From: Pegoplata infirma
Lineage: Eukaryota > Arthropoda > Insecta > Diptera > Anthomyiidae
Assembly: GCA_963921195.1 (NCBI GenBank)
Contig: OY992538.1
Coordinates: forward strand, 13,044,330 to 13,108,329
Reading direction: 5' to 3'
Length of the DNA: 64,000 bases
Made by a program: the position numbers and the translations under genes. Of the stretch, positions 49,081 to 61,137 are shown in pieces. Positions within the stretch are counted from its first letter, which is position 1; every line of letters starts with the position of its first letter. The notes under the pieces are model-generated. The model was given only the letters and a program-made list of their open reading frames with translations, was not told where the DNA came from and made no database searches.

Positions 49081-49312
49081 ATAAAAAAAATTTGAGACGT
49101 TACAGAGCAAAAAATGTAAAATTGTCTTGGTTTGGTTGTGGCCCTAAAAGTGCTGTTGCACTATGTTATTCAATAGTTATGAATTAATTAAAAATTTAAT
49201 TATAAAAAAATTAAATAATGCCCCGAAATCCCGAAAAATTAGGATTTTAAAGTCCTGAATCCTGGGATTAAAAAAGCTACTTCCAAAAAAAAAAAAAACG
49301 TTTTTAAAGATA

Positions 49313-50236
49313 AACAAGTAAAAAAGTTAAATTCGGCCTTGACGAATGTAGTGGTACCCTCCATAATTTCAAAAAGATTATTGCAAAAAACATTTTTTTA
49401 AAGGAAATTACTTTTGAAATTTTTTTTTTTTTTTTAAAAAAAAAATTCCGCGAAAAAAATTCGCGATTTTTTTCTTTTTTGTCAAAAAATATGTTTGTAC
49501 TTGTTCAAATACCATTTGGTGTTCAATTTTGTTCACATATGTCAACCAGCAGCCGAATTAAAGCATTTAGTATTTTTAGGTTATGTACTGAATGTACTAA
49601 CATTTTCGAGGTGTCCTTACATTTGCGTTCATAACTTTTGAACCACTGAACCGATATCGCTTAAATGCAATATCAAACTTCTCAGGAGAACTTCCAATAA
49701 ATATGTAAAGTTTCAGTCATCTCCGTGTAATATTTTGGCCGTGATCACCAGACAGACAGACATACAAACGTACAGACAAGAGTTACAAACGGAATGACAA
49801 ACTTATGGCGTTTTCTTTTCTGGAAAAAAATGTTGCACTTTCTGCACTTTTTTTTCTTTAATGACTTTTTGTGCACAGTTATGTACAGTAAATATAGACG
49901 TATTTGGTACTAAAAGAAAGGTATTTATGAGGACTATAAAATGCTATATCAAGCATTTGAAAACAATACTCTGTTTTTGAGCTGATCCGATAAATGTAAA
50001 AATTTATGGGTTTTTGAAATTTTTTTCAATAAAATAAGCGTGTTTCGACATTTTATGAACAGTTAGATAGAACTCGAAAATACCTTTCCTTTGGTATCAA
50101 ATATGTCTATACTTACTGTTTATTACTGTCCACAAGGAGTCATTAAAGAAAAAAAAGTGCTGAAAGTGCAACATTTTTTTCCAGAAAAGAAAACGCCATT
50201 ATATATACCCTCTATCACTAATTGTAAGTGGAGGGT
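49313..50236 (+). mobile_element. Mini-me-like element 3
   Basis: It starts AACAAGTAAAAAAGTTAAATTCGG (hairpin TTCGGCCTTGACGAA) and has TACCCTCC. It ends TAAGTGGAGGGTATAAAAA. The interior differs from element 1 and matches 37140-37440 (GAACCACTGAACCGATATCG, GATCACCAGACAGACAGACA). It is interrupted by a palindromic MITE at 49806-50198. Confidence 0.75.
49806..50198. mobile_element. 393-bp palindromic MITE (TTA duplication)
   Basis: The ends are TGGCGTTTTCTTTTCTGG and the inverse, with inverted repeats of about 60 bp. TTA flanks both sides (49803-49805 and 50199-50201). A 3-bp TWA duplication is what PIF/Harbinger elements leave. Further inverted similarity exists inside (TATTTGGTAC / GGTATCAAATA). 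Confidence 0.8.
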
Positions 50237-50451
50237 ATAAAAAATATTTTCCCTCATATTTTTCAATCGATAAAGTACAAATTTAAAAAAATCCAATTGT
50301 ATTTACATGTACGAAGCTCATTTAAATTCAAAAAACATGCAGAAATCAATACAATAAAAATTTAAAATTAAATTAAAACGGATTAAATTTTGATTTGTAT
50401 TTGTGCAAAAAAAAAAAATGTATGGAAACAAATGTTACCCATTCTAAACAC

Positions 50452-51220
50452 CATTGGCGTAGGAAGCCAACATTTCTGGGGGGGGCTAAAGCCCCCCCAG
50501 ATTTTTTTGAATTTTTTGTTTTTTTTTTAATAGAAAACCCCAGACCTATTTCTGAAGCGTTCCCTATATCATGTGTCTAGGTGTCCTAGAAACGAATGCC
50601 CTCCGAAAGCGGTTAAAAATTCATATTTTTTTTAAACAAATTTTGATTCTGAAGATTTTTCGGAAATTTAGAACTCCCAGATATGTTATGAAAATGAAAG
50701 ATTTTTAATGTTTTTCCTATAGTAAAATCATTAGATTACTATGATTTTTTTCAAGAAAAAGTTCTGATGATTGCAAAAGTTGATGATTATTAGTCAAAAT
50801 TCTCAGATTCTTTCTTCCAATGACTTTTGTCTATAAAAAACCACTTACAATTAGAATTTATAAACTTTTTTAAATCAAAGAACTTAAAATGTTTTCCTGA
50901 AGTTAAAATCCTAAGATTCGGTAAAGTTTTTATTACTGACAAAAACATCATATTCATATAAAAACTTTTTGCAATAATTCAGACTATTTTTCAATAGGAA
51001 AAACTATTAGATCTAATATAATAATCATTACGAGTCCTTAAGACTCGTAGAATAATCATAACGAGTCCTAAAGACTCATTATTATTATTTAATGTTGCAA
51101 AAATTAATGAAATCATTAAATTATTAAAAAAAAATTGTGAATGATTAAAATTCTGGGGGGGGGCTAAAATTATTCTGGGGGGGGCTAAGCCCCCCCCAGA
51201 CAGGGCTATCTACGCCAATG
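50452..51220. mobile_element. hAT-a copy 1
   Basis: The ends are CATTGGCGTAG and its inverse, with a perfect 8-bp duplication CTAAACAC (50444-50451 and 51221-51228). G/C palindromes of the type GGGGGGGCTAAAGCCCCCCC sit at both ends (50478-50500 and 51157-51200). The 769-bp element has no transposase. ACGAGTCCTTAAGACTCGTAG forms a small internal hairpin at about 51030-51078. Confidence 0.95.
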
Positions 51221-51228
51221 CTAAACAC

Positions 51229-51780
51229 AAAATCCTACTAAAAACCAACAAAAAAATTTTATATACTGCATACATACATACAATATTATAAATTAGATAT
51301 GGAATATACAAAAAATCAAGCTACACTCATTACAAAACAAATTTATACCTTGCCTGCAATTTGGTGGCTCTGATTGTGAGGTTTAACAGTCATTTGTTCA
51401 AATATCAACAACCACCATCATGTACAAACAGGCAGCAGGAAGGAGTAATACGGCCATCATTTTGTATATGCTACAAGAAGAGGAGAAATTGAATACATAC
51501 AAGGATTGCTAATTTTTAACATTATCCTTTTGTCCTGTGTTGATATATAGAAATACCCAAATTCCCACTACTTATATACTTATGTATTTTTATATCCTCC
51601 AACCACAGTATAGTGGTGTAGTAAGGTGGACCTTATTATGTTTATTTTTGATTTTCCAAAATCGGAAACCAGTTTTGTGCGAGGTTAGGGTAAGAAAAAT
51701 TGACAAAAATATGAGCTTGATCGGTTAAGAATCAATCAAAAAATTCAAAGTTGGCCATAAAGGGCTAAAAATATACAAAA
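51229..51780. other. Unassigned segment
   Basis: A mini-me 3'-like fragment TATATCCTCCAACCACAGTATAG lies at 51590-51613. A 63-codon ORF at 51537-51728 crosses it and is not credible. Confidence 0.4.
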
Positions 51781-52262
51781 ATCTCCACAACTGTTCCGGA
51801 GTCGCCCATAGGGTGGTAAAATGTAAGACCGACCCTTCGATTATTTCTTTCTAATATCTTTTTCAAACATACCTAAGTCGTAAATCCACTTCCTAAGGGA
51901 GCTCCTATACAGAAATAACATTTAAAAAAAAATATTTCCTCCTAATGCTCTAACTGTCCTAAGGTTGCCCCTATACCCAGACATGTCAGAGTCACTGATG
52001 ACATCCACAAAACATCTCTATATACTGAATTGAGACTGGGTTGAATTTTCTAAATGTCCTCACGCAAAGTCAGCAGTAGACAGAGCATGCTGACTTTCTG
52101 GGAACATGTCACCTAAGACTTTTTTGGGGAAATTTTTGATATATGTAGGTCATACGAAAATGCAAAAAATTTTCGTATTTCCTTTAGTATTTCCTTTTAT
52201 CCATTTTCCCTTATAAATTATATTTCTCATACTTATTAATAAAAAACTTTTCGCCTTTTTAA

Positions 52263-52332
52263 GTCCCAATTGGATTTGAACCTGGAACCTCCAGTTTATT
52301 AGTCCCACACCTAACTACTTGTTCCAAACTTT
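52263..52332 (-). other. tRNA-like module in M copy 2
   Basis: It is the same module as at 27301-27372, with B box GGTTCAAATCC and GGTTCCAGG intact and AAGTAGTTAGGTG in place of AAGTGGTTAGGTG. Its preservation in a diverged copy shows it is an old, fixed part of the M family. Confidence 0.65.
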
Positions 52333-52500
52333 ATTTTCAAAATTCTATATTTATTACTTTTATACTACTTGCAAGATTTTGATTTTATTTTAAACAAATC
52401 GATAATATCGCCATCTTTTTTTGGAAATTGAAGAGTTGCCGAGATTTAAAATTCTAATTTAATATACTAATTTAATATCCTAAAGTCATTTCCTTATCGA

Positions 52501-53056
52501 TAGGGATGAAATTTTCATGCACTAAAAAATCGAAAATATGCGCTTAAAATATGCACCAAAAAATTCAAAATATGCACTAAAAAACCTAAAAATATGCACT
52601 TAAAAATAAAATGTGTGCAATAAAAGTCTTGTTTTCATTCGAAAAACTTCTTAAAAGCAAAAAAATAAAACCGGGCTTAAGTATTAGGACAATTTATAAA
52701 AAATAATTAGGACAATTTATAATAAAAAAATAAAAAGAAAGAATTTTTTTCTTATTTTCAAAATTAATTTTTAAAATTTAAAATAGTTTTTGAAAAAAAT
52801 AAATTTCAATTTGTGCTTGTGCTAATTTATATCAAAATATGCAAAAATATGCATTTAAAAGTTGGAAATATGCACAATATATACACTTAAAACCAAAATA
52901 TGCAAAAATATGCATTTTAACCAAAATATTCAAAAATATGCAAAAACAAATCGATGCCATTTTAAAGCAAATTTCTTGATTCGGAAAGATAATTGGTCAA
53001 AATCGTTTTTAGACTATCGTCAAAAAACATGCATTTGCATGGAAATCGCATCCCTA
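52501..53056. mobile_element. hAT-b copy 2 with ATATGCA repeats
   Basis: The ends are TAGGGATGA and GCATCCCTA, with a perfect 8-bp duplication CTTATCGA (52493-52500 and 53057-53064). At least ten AAATATGCA motifs are spread through both halves. The 556-bp element is non-coding. Confidence 0.93.
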
Positions 53057-53129
53057 CTTATCGATGTCTTAGAGGAATTGTCCACAACAAAACATTAATT
53101 GTTGACAACGTTAGGACATATCATCAAGG

Positions 53130-53384
53130 TGTCATGTGCACCCCAGAGGAGGTTAATTTTTGTTTTGAATTTAACGGAAAAATTTAATAAGAAAAAGAGT
53201 TACACAGAAAGAAACGTTAGAATACAACCATGTAAACTGCGCGAAAACTAAATGATAGGGATTTTTGACAGCCATTCGAAGGGGATGTCAAAAAGAAGTA
53301 GAAAAGGAAGGAAACTCTTCTTCTTCTTAAATTTTTCCGTTAAATTCAAAACAAAAATTAACCCCTTCTGGGGTGCACATGACA
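53130..53384. mobile_element. 255-bp MITE with 4-bp AAGG duplication
   Basis: The ends are TGTCATGTGCACCCCAGA and its inverse, with terminal repeats of about 54 bp. M copy 1 reads ATCAAGGACTG here; copy 2 has AAGG on both sides (53126-53129 and 53385-53388). The 4-bp duplication separates it from the TA and 8-bp families. Confidence 0.88.
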
Positions 53385-53850
53385 AAGGGCTGTGATTTGT
53401 CAGAACCTAAAGACATTTCCTCAATGGCTCACTATGTAAATTTCCTTAGTGATAAATTTTCCAACTGGGGAGGAATCAAATGTATGACCGATCCACAATA
53501 TTTTTTTAAATCTCTACATTTTCTTGACACATACCTAACCTCTATCTTTAACTTTTACAATTTGGTCTCACTGCTCTAACTGCCCTAAGAGCCCCATTAA
53601 AGGAGTCAAATGACCGACCCACAAATATTTTTTAACCCCACATTTTTTCAGAACCTCTATTTTTAATTTATAATTTTTTATAAATTCAATTTATTAAATC
53701 AGCTCCTACCGGTCTTATGGTGCCTCCTAGAGGATTCAAAAACAAACCCTGTCCAATAAATTTTTGCCTCCCCCCCCTCAACATTTTTCCAAACAAACCT
53801 ACCTCCAATCTGCGCCATTCGATTATTTTTTTTAAATTTCCACTAAAATT

Positions 53851-54211
53851 TCGGTTTTTTGAAAAATAAAAAAAATATCTTGCGATACATTAATTTCAAA
53901 GAAGTTTTTCGACTTTTTGGCAAATTTCAAATGAAGGGCTTATTGTAAAAACTCGATAAGCAACATTTAATTTTATGGTGGTTTTTGCCTTAAAACTTTT
54001 AAAATAATGTAGAAAATAGAACTTTTGCAGAACATTTATACTCAATATACTTGTACGAAGGGTTAAAGCAAGACTTCTGCCAAAAATCTGTCAATAGAAC
54101 ATCAGCAGAAGGCGAAAATGGCGAAAAAATAAAATATTACTTATCAAGTTCTTGCAGTAAGCCCTTCTAATATTCGTGTTAAGCGCATCAAAATTAATAA
54201 ATATGTATAAT
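53851..54211. other. Unassigned AT-rich segment
   Basis: Nothing is recognised besides possible tail-off of the 130-bp repeat (CCTCCAATCTGCGCC at 53810). Confidence 0.35.
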
Positions 54212-55884
54212 CCCAGCAAAAACATGGTAATGAGTTGTGAAAAGTAACACTGCGGAACACTAAAAAATAAACAAGAGCTACGACCATCATTTCTACATAT
54301 TTCGGACATGCTGATTCGAATGGCGTACTCCGTTTTTCGATGTATGGTACAGTTTTCTTGCAAAATGTCGTTAAATATTTGCTGATTTCGAGCCAGTTTT
54401 TTAACAAAAAAATTTGCAAAGTAAATGGTTTATAAATTTTATGGCATGAAAAACAAAGATATGACTTGTAGCAACATTTCTTATGCAAATTTGGTTTAAA
54501 GCGTTTCAATTTAAGCCCTTAAATTCGCGAATTTCTTAATTTTTTAAGGTTTTCGCGAAATTAACAGCCAAATTGGTCTTTGATAAAAAACTTGCTTTTA
54601 ATGAATCAAAAATGCATCGCTAACAATACGAATAGTGGACAAAAAACAGCTATGTTATATGGACCATCATGATGAAAATCGCGAAAAACCGTTTTTTTGT
54701 ATATGCCAGCATCACTTTACGAGATGATTTAAGGTTCCATCTTTTAGTATATGATGTGGGAGCCTTAAACAACTAACTGACCAAAAATTCGGCCAAAAAA
54801 GTTTTCATTTGCAAAAGTTATCTTAACAAAAACTATTATTTCAGTGTTTGCGATACAATAATTATAGTTTTTGTTAAGATAACTTTTGCAAATGAAAACT
54901 TTTTTGGACAAATTTTGGGTCAGTTCATTGTTTAAGGTTCCCACATTATATACTAAGAGATGAAGCCTCAAATCATCTCCTAAAGTGATGCTGCCATATA
55001 CAAAAAAACGGTTTTTCGCGATTTTCTTCATGATGGTCCATATAACATAGATGTTTTTTGTCCACTATTCGTAGTGTCATGGACGCCTTTATGATCCACA
55101 AAATGCAAGTTTTTTATCAGAGACCAATTTAGCGGTTAATTTCGCGAACACTTAAAAAAATTAAGAAATCCGCGAATTTAAGGGCTTAAGATGAAAAGCT
55201 TTAAACCAAATTTATATTAGGAATATTGCTACAAGTTATATCTTTGTTTTCCATGCCATAAAATTTAAAAATCATTAGCTTTGGATTTTTTTTTGTTAAA
55301 AAAGCAGCTGAAAATCAGCCAATCTTTAATGACATTTTACAAGAAAACTGTACCATACATCGAAAAACGGAGTACGCCATTCGATTCAGCATGTCCGAAA
55401 TATATTGAAATGATGGTCGTACCTCTTGTTTTCTAAAATAGTGGTTAGTTTTGTCACGCAGTGTAATCATTACCAAGTACATTACTTATAATGAGTACCC
55501 ATTACCATTAACATTATTTTAAGCCCAAAAGTAACTACTTTTCAGTAATATGTTATAAAAGTACCTCTAACAATAAGTAATAATATCTTCTTGAACTTGC
55601 AGTTTTTAACCCTTACAATTCAATTAACTTAAAAGGTACTTCAAAACTTAATAAAAATTACGCAATTTTCAAGTTTTAGTAAAAACAAGTTAAATTTTAA
55701 AAGTATTAATTAACTAATTATTTTACTTCTTATTGGTAATGGGTTTTTACTCCTTATTTGTAATCCGTTATTTTTGTCTCACGCCCTTGTTAAAATAACT
55801 AGTGTTTCATTCAATAAGTAACTACTTATTAACATCTGTTTCGGATTACAAAACCCATTACTAGTAATGCCAATTTTTGCTGGG
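54212..55884. mobile_element. CCCAGCA-ended element S
   Basis: The ends are CCCAGCAAAAACATGG and the inverse CAATTTTTGCTGGG, with AT on each side. The right part is rich in ATTACTTAT / TAATGAGTA-type repeats. A long palindrome (54248-55463) is nested inside. It belongs with elements R and Q by terminus. Confidence 0.7.
54248..55463. repeat. 1.2-kb palindrome with 550-bp arms
   Basis: It runs from CACTGCGGAACA to the inverse TGTCACGCAGTG, with a centre near 54850 (CTTAACAAAAACTATTAT..ATAATTATAGTTTTTGTTAAG). The arms match with modest divergence, for example GACCATCATTT, CGGAGTACGCCATTCGA and TTAAGCCCTTAAATTCGCG. Minus-strand ORFs of 88-121 codons are by-products. No TSD is certain. Confidence 0.85.
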
Positions 55885-56623
55885 ATGGCATGACATATTT
55901 TTTTATTTTTTAAATTTTAAAAATCCAAAACTTTGATCGCCGGGCACCGATTGGTCTTAAAATTTTACCACATAATTGTTGTGTCTAATAGAATAAAAAT
56001 TTACCCGGACACTTGGGAAAATCAAAAGTTGGTTAAAGATAGAGGGTAGGTTTGTTTTGTGAAAGTGTTGTGTGAGTAAAAAAATATTGGAGGTTGGGAC
56101 GGAGTGGTGTCAGCCATTTTTTATACAATTTTTTTTGTATAGGAGCAGTCTTAGGAATAGGAGAAAGGGTTTTGGTATGTTTAAAAAATATATTGAGGAG
56201 TAAAAGTTAATAGGGATCGGTCTTTTATTTTAAACTCATTCAGGCGTCTCTGGGGCAGTTGTGTTGCAACCCTTTACGCCCAACTTCGACCCTGATGAGG
56301 GCACCACCTCCGCCACTTTTTGGCTTATTTTTTTTATATAATTGAAACACAATGAAACATTTTAATGCCACGCAAAGTTGATCGACCTGCAGCTGGACCA
56401 AAAAAAAAGCGGCTTTGTGGATTTGGTTGAAAAAGTAGTAAATGAGAATAAAAAGAAAAAAAAATATTTTGATAAAAAAATATTTTAGTGGAAAAAAATT
56501 TTTATGAAAAAAAGTTTTTTACGAAGAAAACAATTTTTGATAAAAAAAAAAATTGTGAAAAATGGAAAAAATTAATGAAATTTTTTTTTTGCTGAAAAAC
56601 AAGAATGTTCATGAATTTTTTTT
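55885..56623. other. Diverged 130-bp repeat remnants and AT-rich sequence
   Basis: GGAGGTTGGGACGG, GGGATCGGTCTTTTATTTTAAACTCATTCAGG and TGGGGCAGTTG (56085-56250) resemble inverse 130-bp monomers. A short GC-richer patch lies at 56265-56325. No gene is present. Confidence 0.45.
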
Positions 56624-56650
56624 TTCAAATTCTGATTAATTTTTATTAAA

Positions 56651-57592
56651 TGAATGTGGGTGTGGAAGAAGGTGCTAAAATCCAATTTTTGGAAATCGCG
56701 TTTTTTTGCAAAATCGTATCTCCTTTCAATAGTTCGATCTATTTGCAAACAAATTTGTTAAAAACTTGATCGTTTTCTGTCATAAAATTTACCTTAAAAG
56801 TTCAATTTTAACGATTTTTGGAAATATTTTATATTTTCCCCCGAATACTAACATGTATTTTGCAGTTAAACTAAAGGTGGTATATCAAAATTCTTGCATG
56901 TGAGATGGTTAACGTGTAGAAAACATCCAAGGCTTTAGCATGTGCCCATTGGTTTGGCAAAAAACGCTTTCATATCAAATCTGTCTATAGTTAAAGTGTG
57001 AATATGGAAAAAGGTGCTATATCCATACAAAAACACAATATTGTTTTACGAAATACTGAGGGCGGATTTAGGTAATCTATCCAATTTTTGAGTTAAAACT
57101 ATAAAATTGAATGGTTAGTAACTTATATTATAAATTGCGCAAATTTTTTTTTAACCCATTACGCGAAAATCTGTTCAAAATAAAGCATAAACCACTTGTT
57201 TTTTGTTAAATTAACTACCTTTTATTATTCTTATATAAAAATGAGTATTGCTGGACCCCGTCTAAATTTTGCAGAATTCATCATGCAAAATTTTAATTTT
57301 TAAAAAATAACACAAAAAACAGAAAACTACTTGGCAAATGTATTGAAATTCCTAGTAGAAATTGTAACATAGCACCTTATTCCACTAGAACAAAATTTCA
57401 AATGCAATTTTTTGCTACTTCCGCTCATTCTATTTTTATGAAATTTTGTACATAGATGCAAATGGGCAATCTTTGTAGATCTGCAAAAAGAAAGTTAAAA
57501 AATTAAATTTTTTTCGCGACTTATTCAGTTTTATGCTTCTCCTATACAATTTGGTTTTTGGATTATAGCACCTTGTTCCACACCCACATTCA
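56651..57592. mobile_element. 942-bp element with 30-bp TIRs
   Basis: The ends are TGAATGTGGGTGTGGAA and the inverse, extending through GGTGCTA and ATCCAA. It is inserted in F. No TSD or ORF is clear. An internal repeat of ATAGCACCTT / AAGGTGCTAT occurs at 57011 and 57370. Confidence 0.8.
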
Positions 57593-57717
57593 AATAATAA
57601 AAATTGTTTTATTCGACCTTGAAAATATTATATTTTGAGGATGTTTATTCTGGCTCGAGGTCATTATTTTCTTTACTAATTAAAACCATGATATTCTCCA
57701 GTGCTGTATGCTATGAT

Positions 57718-58390
57718 CATAAGCGTAGCTAGACCATTATTCTGGGGTGGGCAAAAGCCCCCCCCCCCTTCCAAAAAAAAACTTTTTTTTATAAAAAAAA
57801 ATATTAAAACAAAACTAAAAAATATATAACAAGAAATCGCAAAAAAGTATTTATAGAAAATTAAACGTAACTACTGTTTTCGTTAAATATATATAAATAA
57901 TAACACTACTCCACACGGTTTATGCACAGCCAATTCGATAAAACTTTTCTGATGACAGATTCGTGTTTTGGAGGCCAAAATAAATAAGAAAATGTACCCT
58001 TGAACTCTGTGCAAAAAAAAGATTTTTGTTGAGTAGTGTAATGGAAAGAGTTATTAAAACGTTATATTTCTATTTTTTTTTTTTAATATTAAAAACTTCT
58101 AAATTTGAAAATCGTTTCTGAAGCATTGCACTTCGTAACCATGTTTTTATTCTACACATAGTTAAGAAACTTCTTTCACAACTAGCACTAATAGGAAGGT
58201 TTATTTCTACTTGCAAAAGTTTGGATAAATATTCCTGTCAATTTTGGATTTTAGCATATCAAAGTTTAATCAATTAAAAAAAGGAAAATTGTCTGGGGTG
58301 GGCTAAATGGAAAAATGTATGGGGTGGGCTAAATCGGGTCTAGGGTGGGCTTTGCCCACCCCAGCCCCCCCCCCCATTTCTACGCCTATG
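57718..58390. mobile_element. hAT-a copy 2
   Basis: The ends are CATAAGCGTAG and the inverse CTACGCCTATG, with a perfect 8-bp duplication GCTATGAT (57710-57717 and 58391-58398). G/C palindromic strings (GGGGTGGGC..GCCCACCCC) replace the GGGGGGG type of copy 1. It is 673 bp, inserted 19 bp inside hAT-h. Confidence 0.95.
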
Positions 58391-58778
58391 GCTATGATTG
58401 AAATAACGAAACAAATAAAATAACAATATTTTTAAAAAATAATCAAATAAGATATTATTCAAATATTTTGAAAATGAACAATATTTATTTGCTATTATTT
58501 GAATAACGAAAAATTTAAATAATTTTTTCTGATTGATTATTCAAACAAAAAAAATAAATTTTTCTTATTATTCAACAAAAATTTTTGAATAATTTTGGTT
58601 ATTCACAAAAATATCAAATAAATAACGTATTATTCAAACAAAAAAAAAAATAAATATTCTTGAAAATTTTGTATTTGAAAAAAATTTATTTTATTTATTT
58701 TGTCATTTATTATACAGTGAAACATAAAATTATTCATACAAAACAGTTTTGTTTAAAATTAGCTTCTTTTAAAAAGTA

Positions 58779-59436
58779 CACAGAAAAAAATATGGGGAAA
58801 AACAATTTGAGTAATCACTTGTTTAAATTTAAAAAAAGTTTTGAGTAATTTTTTAATTGACGCAATTAATAATTTACTCAAAAATTTAAAAACAAATTGA
58901 GTAAATAATTTAATAAGAATTTAATAGCTTTTTTAATTTTTTTTTGGAATTTTCTTAGTTTTTTTAATTCTCGTTTAGTTTATAGTTTTTTGTATATATA
59001 CATGAAAGTTTGTTATCATATTTATAAATTTTTTTTATGTCTTTAAGACAAAAATATATTTGGTAAAGTTTGAAAAAACATGTTTTTTTTTTTTTTTGTA
59101 AAAAAATATGAAATTTTTTTAAACTTTGTTTTTTTTAAAGTAGAAACAGAATAAGCCCGGCACGACTTTTCCATACGGTTTGGCAGATTAAACCGGTGGC
59201 CGGCGCCGATGTGAAATAAAACTTGTTCTGTTTTTAAAAGGTGGTGATTCTTGTTCTGTTCCTGCACTTAATAGTGTCAATTAAAAATTTACTCAAATTT
59301 TTTTGGCAAACATTTAATAAATTTTTATTAAAAATTTACTCAATACTATTAAATCGTTTACTGGTGGAAAATTGAGTAATTTTTTACTCAATAGTATTAA
59401 AAATTTACTCAAATTTTTTTTTTATTTCTTTCTGTG
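58779..59436. mobile_element. TAC-G (TACACAGAAA ends)
   Basis: It runs from CACAGAAAAAAATATGG to TTTATTTCTTTCTGTG with TA on both sides. TTTACTCAA / TTGAGTAAA motifs repeat in both halves. A GC-rich patch of about 70 bp (59154-59220, GCCCGGCACGAC..GGCCGGCGCCGATG) lies in the middle and is foreign in composition. A 74-codon minus-strand ORF covers it without recognised homology. Confidence 0.8.
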
Positions 59437-59439
59437 TAT

Positions 59440-60710
59440 TATTTTTGAATTTTTAGGAGAATTGTTGTATAGAGAATGCTATTAAAACTCTAAAAAGCCC
59501 AATTGAATTTCAGAAAAGCTAAGTTGGAATTTATAAAAAGTCAATTGAAATACAGAAAAGTTATGTTGAAATTCAGGAAATTCCAATTGAAATTCCTCTT
59601 TTCTGTCATCCTTATCTCCCACTCTATTTTTAGCTTCACTGGTGATATTACTGTAGCTTTAATTTGAGGCCCCAATTCATTATTAATACTCCTTCGCCAA
59701 GTCTATGATGGAGCACCAGGGGAGGGAGTCGCCGGGGGACATTGAGGGACACCTTCCCACTCGTGATAAATGTTAGCAATTCATTTATTATGATTTTTGC
59801 AATAAAGCAAGGATGGATACCAATACCTTTTCAATACCAATACCCTTTAATACCAATTTAAATTGAAAACCAATACCGATGAAAAACTAATACCTTTATT
59901 TGGGCGATACCAATACCTGTAACAAAACCAATACCGTTATCCCACTACCAAGAGCACACTCAGATGAAAAACTCTGTCGAAAAATCTGTAAAAGAACTAT
60001 CAGGTAGAATTAGCTAACTTTTAGCAAATTTTTCTTTTGGAATGGATATGTTTACTTAGTTCTCTGACAGACAGAAATATTTAGTTATCCTGTTTTCAAG
60101 AATTTTTTTTTTTCAAACATATAATTTTTTGAAAAAACCCAAACAAAATTTATTTAAAAAGATCAACATGTCTAAAAAAATAACGCTTTAAAAAAAAACA
60201 AACTTAGAAAATTTTCTATGAAACAATTAAAAGTTTTAGAAAAAAATTATGCTCAAAATCTTTTTTAAGTCTTTTTTACGTAAATAAGATACATTTTAAA
60301 TGGTAATTTAACCTTGTCAATCTTGTTTATATAAAATCAACAGAGTTTTCTGCTAAATTCAACAGATTTTTCTGCTGTCTTGACATATTTTGTCATATGG
60401 CTTGAAATGTACTTTTTTTTTAATTTAAAGTCTGTTATCCAATATTCAATAAAAATATGTTTATTATTTTTTATATACATATGTATATTTTTATATATAC
60501 AGACAAATTTGATTAAATTTTAAAGAAAATAAAATACGATAAAGTGTAATATATATGTATATCTTTGACATTCACATAGAAAAGTTCATGTCGATTAGCG
60601 GCGCACCGGCGCTGGATATTTGCGCCGACGATAATTTCTCATCAGCTCGGTTACCTTTTACCGTAATGGAATAGCTACAAAAAAATTATGAATAAACTTC
60701 CACTGGCAAC
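59440..60710. other. Interior of hAT-h without a clear gene
   Basis: It contains a patch of TACCAATACC repeats (59815-59945) related to hAT-f subterminal repeats, and CAATTGAAATT.AGAAAAG units at 59500-59590. A GC-rich stretch CGGCGCACCGGCGCTGG lies at 60599-60640. No ORF of note. Confidence 0.45.
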
Positions 60711-61129
60711 TAGAGATGGGCGCTGGTCACGTGAATCACGCGTGAGTGTGAGTTGGAAAAAAATTTGCGTGAGTGATTAGTGAGTGAGTCGATTTTTTTT
60801 TTCGCGTGAGTTTGCGTGATTTAATTTTTGATTTTATTTATTTAATTAGAATTTTTTCATTTCTTGCAAAAAAAAATTTTTTAGCTGTTTTTTTTTTTTT
60901 TTTGTAAGAAAATTTGTTTGCGTGAGTAGAGCTTGGACTCACGCGTGAGCGAGATTGAATCTGGCGTGAGTCACGCGTGAGCGTGAGAAATTTTAATTTT
61001 AATCACGTGATTGTGAGTGAGTGAGTGTGAGTGGAAAAAAAATTGCATGAGTGATTAGTGAGTAATTCGTTTTTTTTTGCGTTAGCGTGAGTGAGTGTGA
61101 GTCAAAATCCACTCACGCGCCCATCTCTA
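60711..61129. mobile_element. hAT-i, 419 bp, GTGAGTG-rich
   Basis: The ends are TAGAGATGGGCG and the inverse CGCCCATCTCTA. The flanks CTGGCAAC / CTGTCAAC are an 8-bp duplication with one mismatch. Subterminal regions are dense in CACGCGTGAG / GTGAGTGAG. Related fragments lie at 28884 and 42955-43046. Confidence 0.9.
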
Positions 61130-61137
61130 CTGTCAAC

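Larger units (their letters stand above)
51976..53469. mobile_element. M element copy 2 with two nested insertions
   Basis: It runs from CCCAGACATGTCAGAGTC to TTTTCCAACTGGG. It matches M copy 1 along its length and contains the tRNA-like module at 52263-52332. Copy 1 reads continuously across both nested insertions (hAT-b at 52501-53056 and a 255-bp MITE at 53130-53384), so both are later events. The TA flank is clear on the left only. Confidence 0.88.
51781..53850. repeat. 130-bp tandem repeat array split by M copy 2
   Basis: Monomers start at 53472, 53602 and 53732 (GGAATCAAATGTATGACCGA, GGAGTCAAATGACCGACC, GGATTCAAAAACAAACCC), an exact 130-bp spacing. They share TTTTTTAA..CACATTTTTT and CTCTAACTGCCCTAAG. 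The left portion, 51781-51975, contains further diverged monomers (AAGACCGACCC; GCTCTAACTGTCCTAAGG). M copy 2 lies between. Confidence 0.8.

Noticed and set aside
54144..54509. 121-codon minus-strand ORF
   Set aside because: It lies in one arm of a long palindrome; the other arm does not preserve it.
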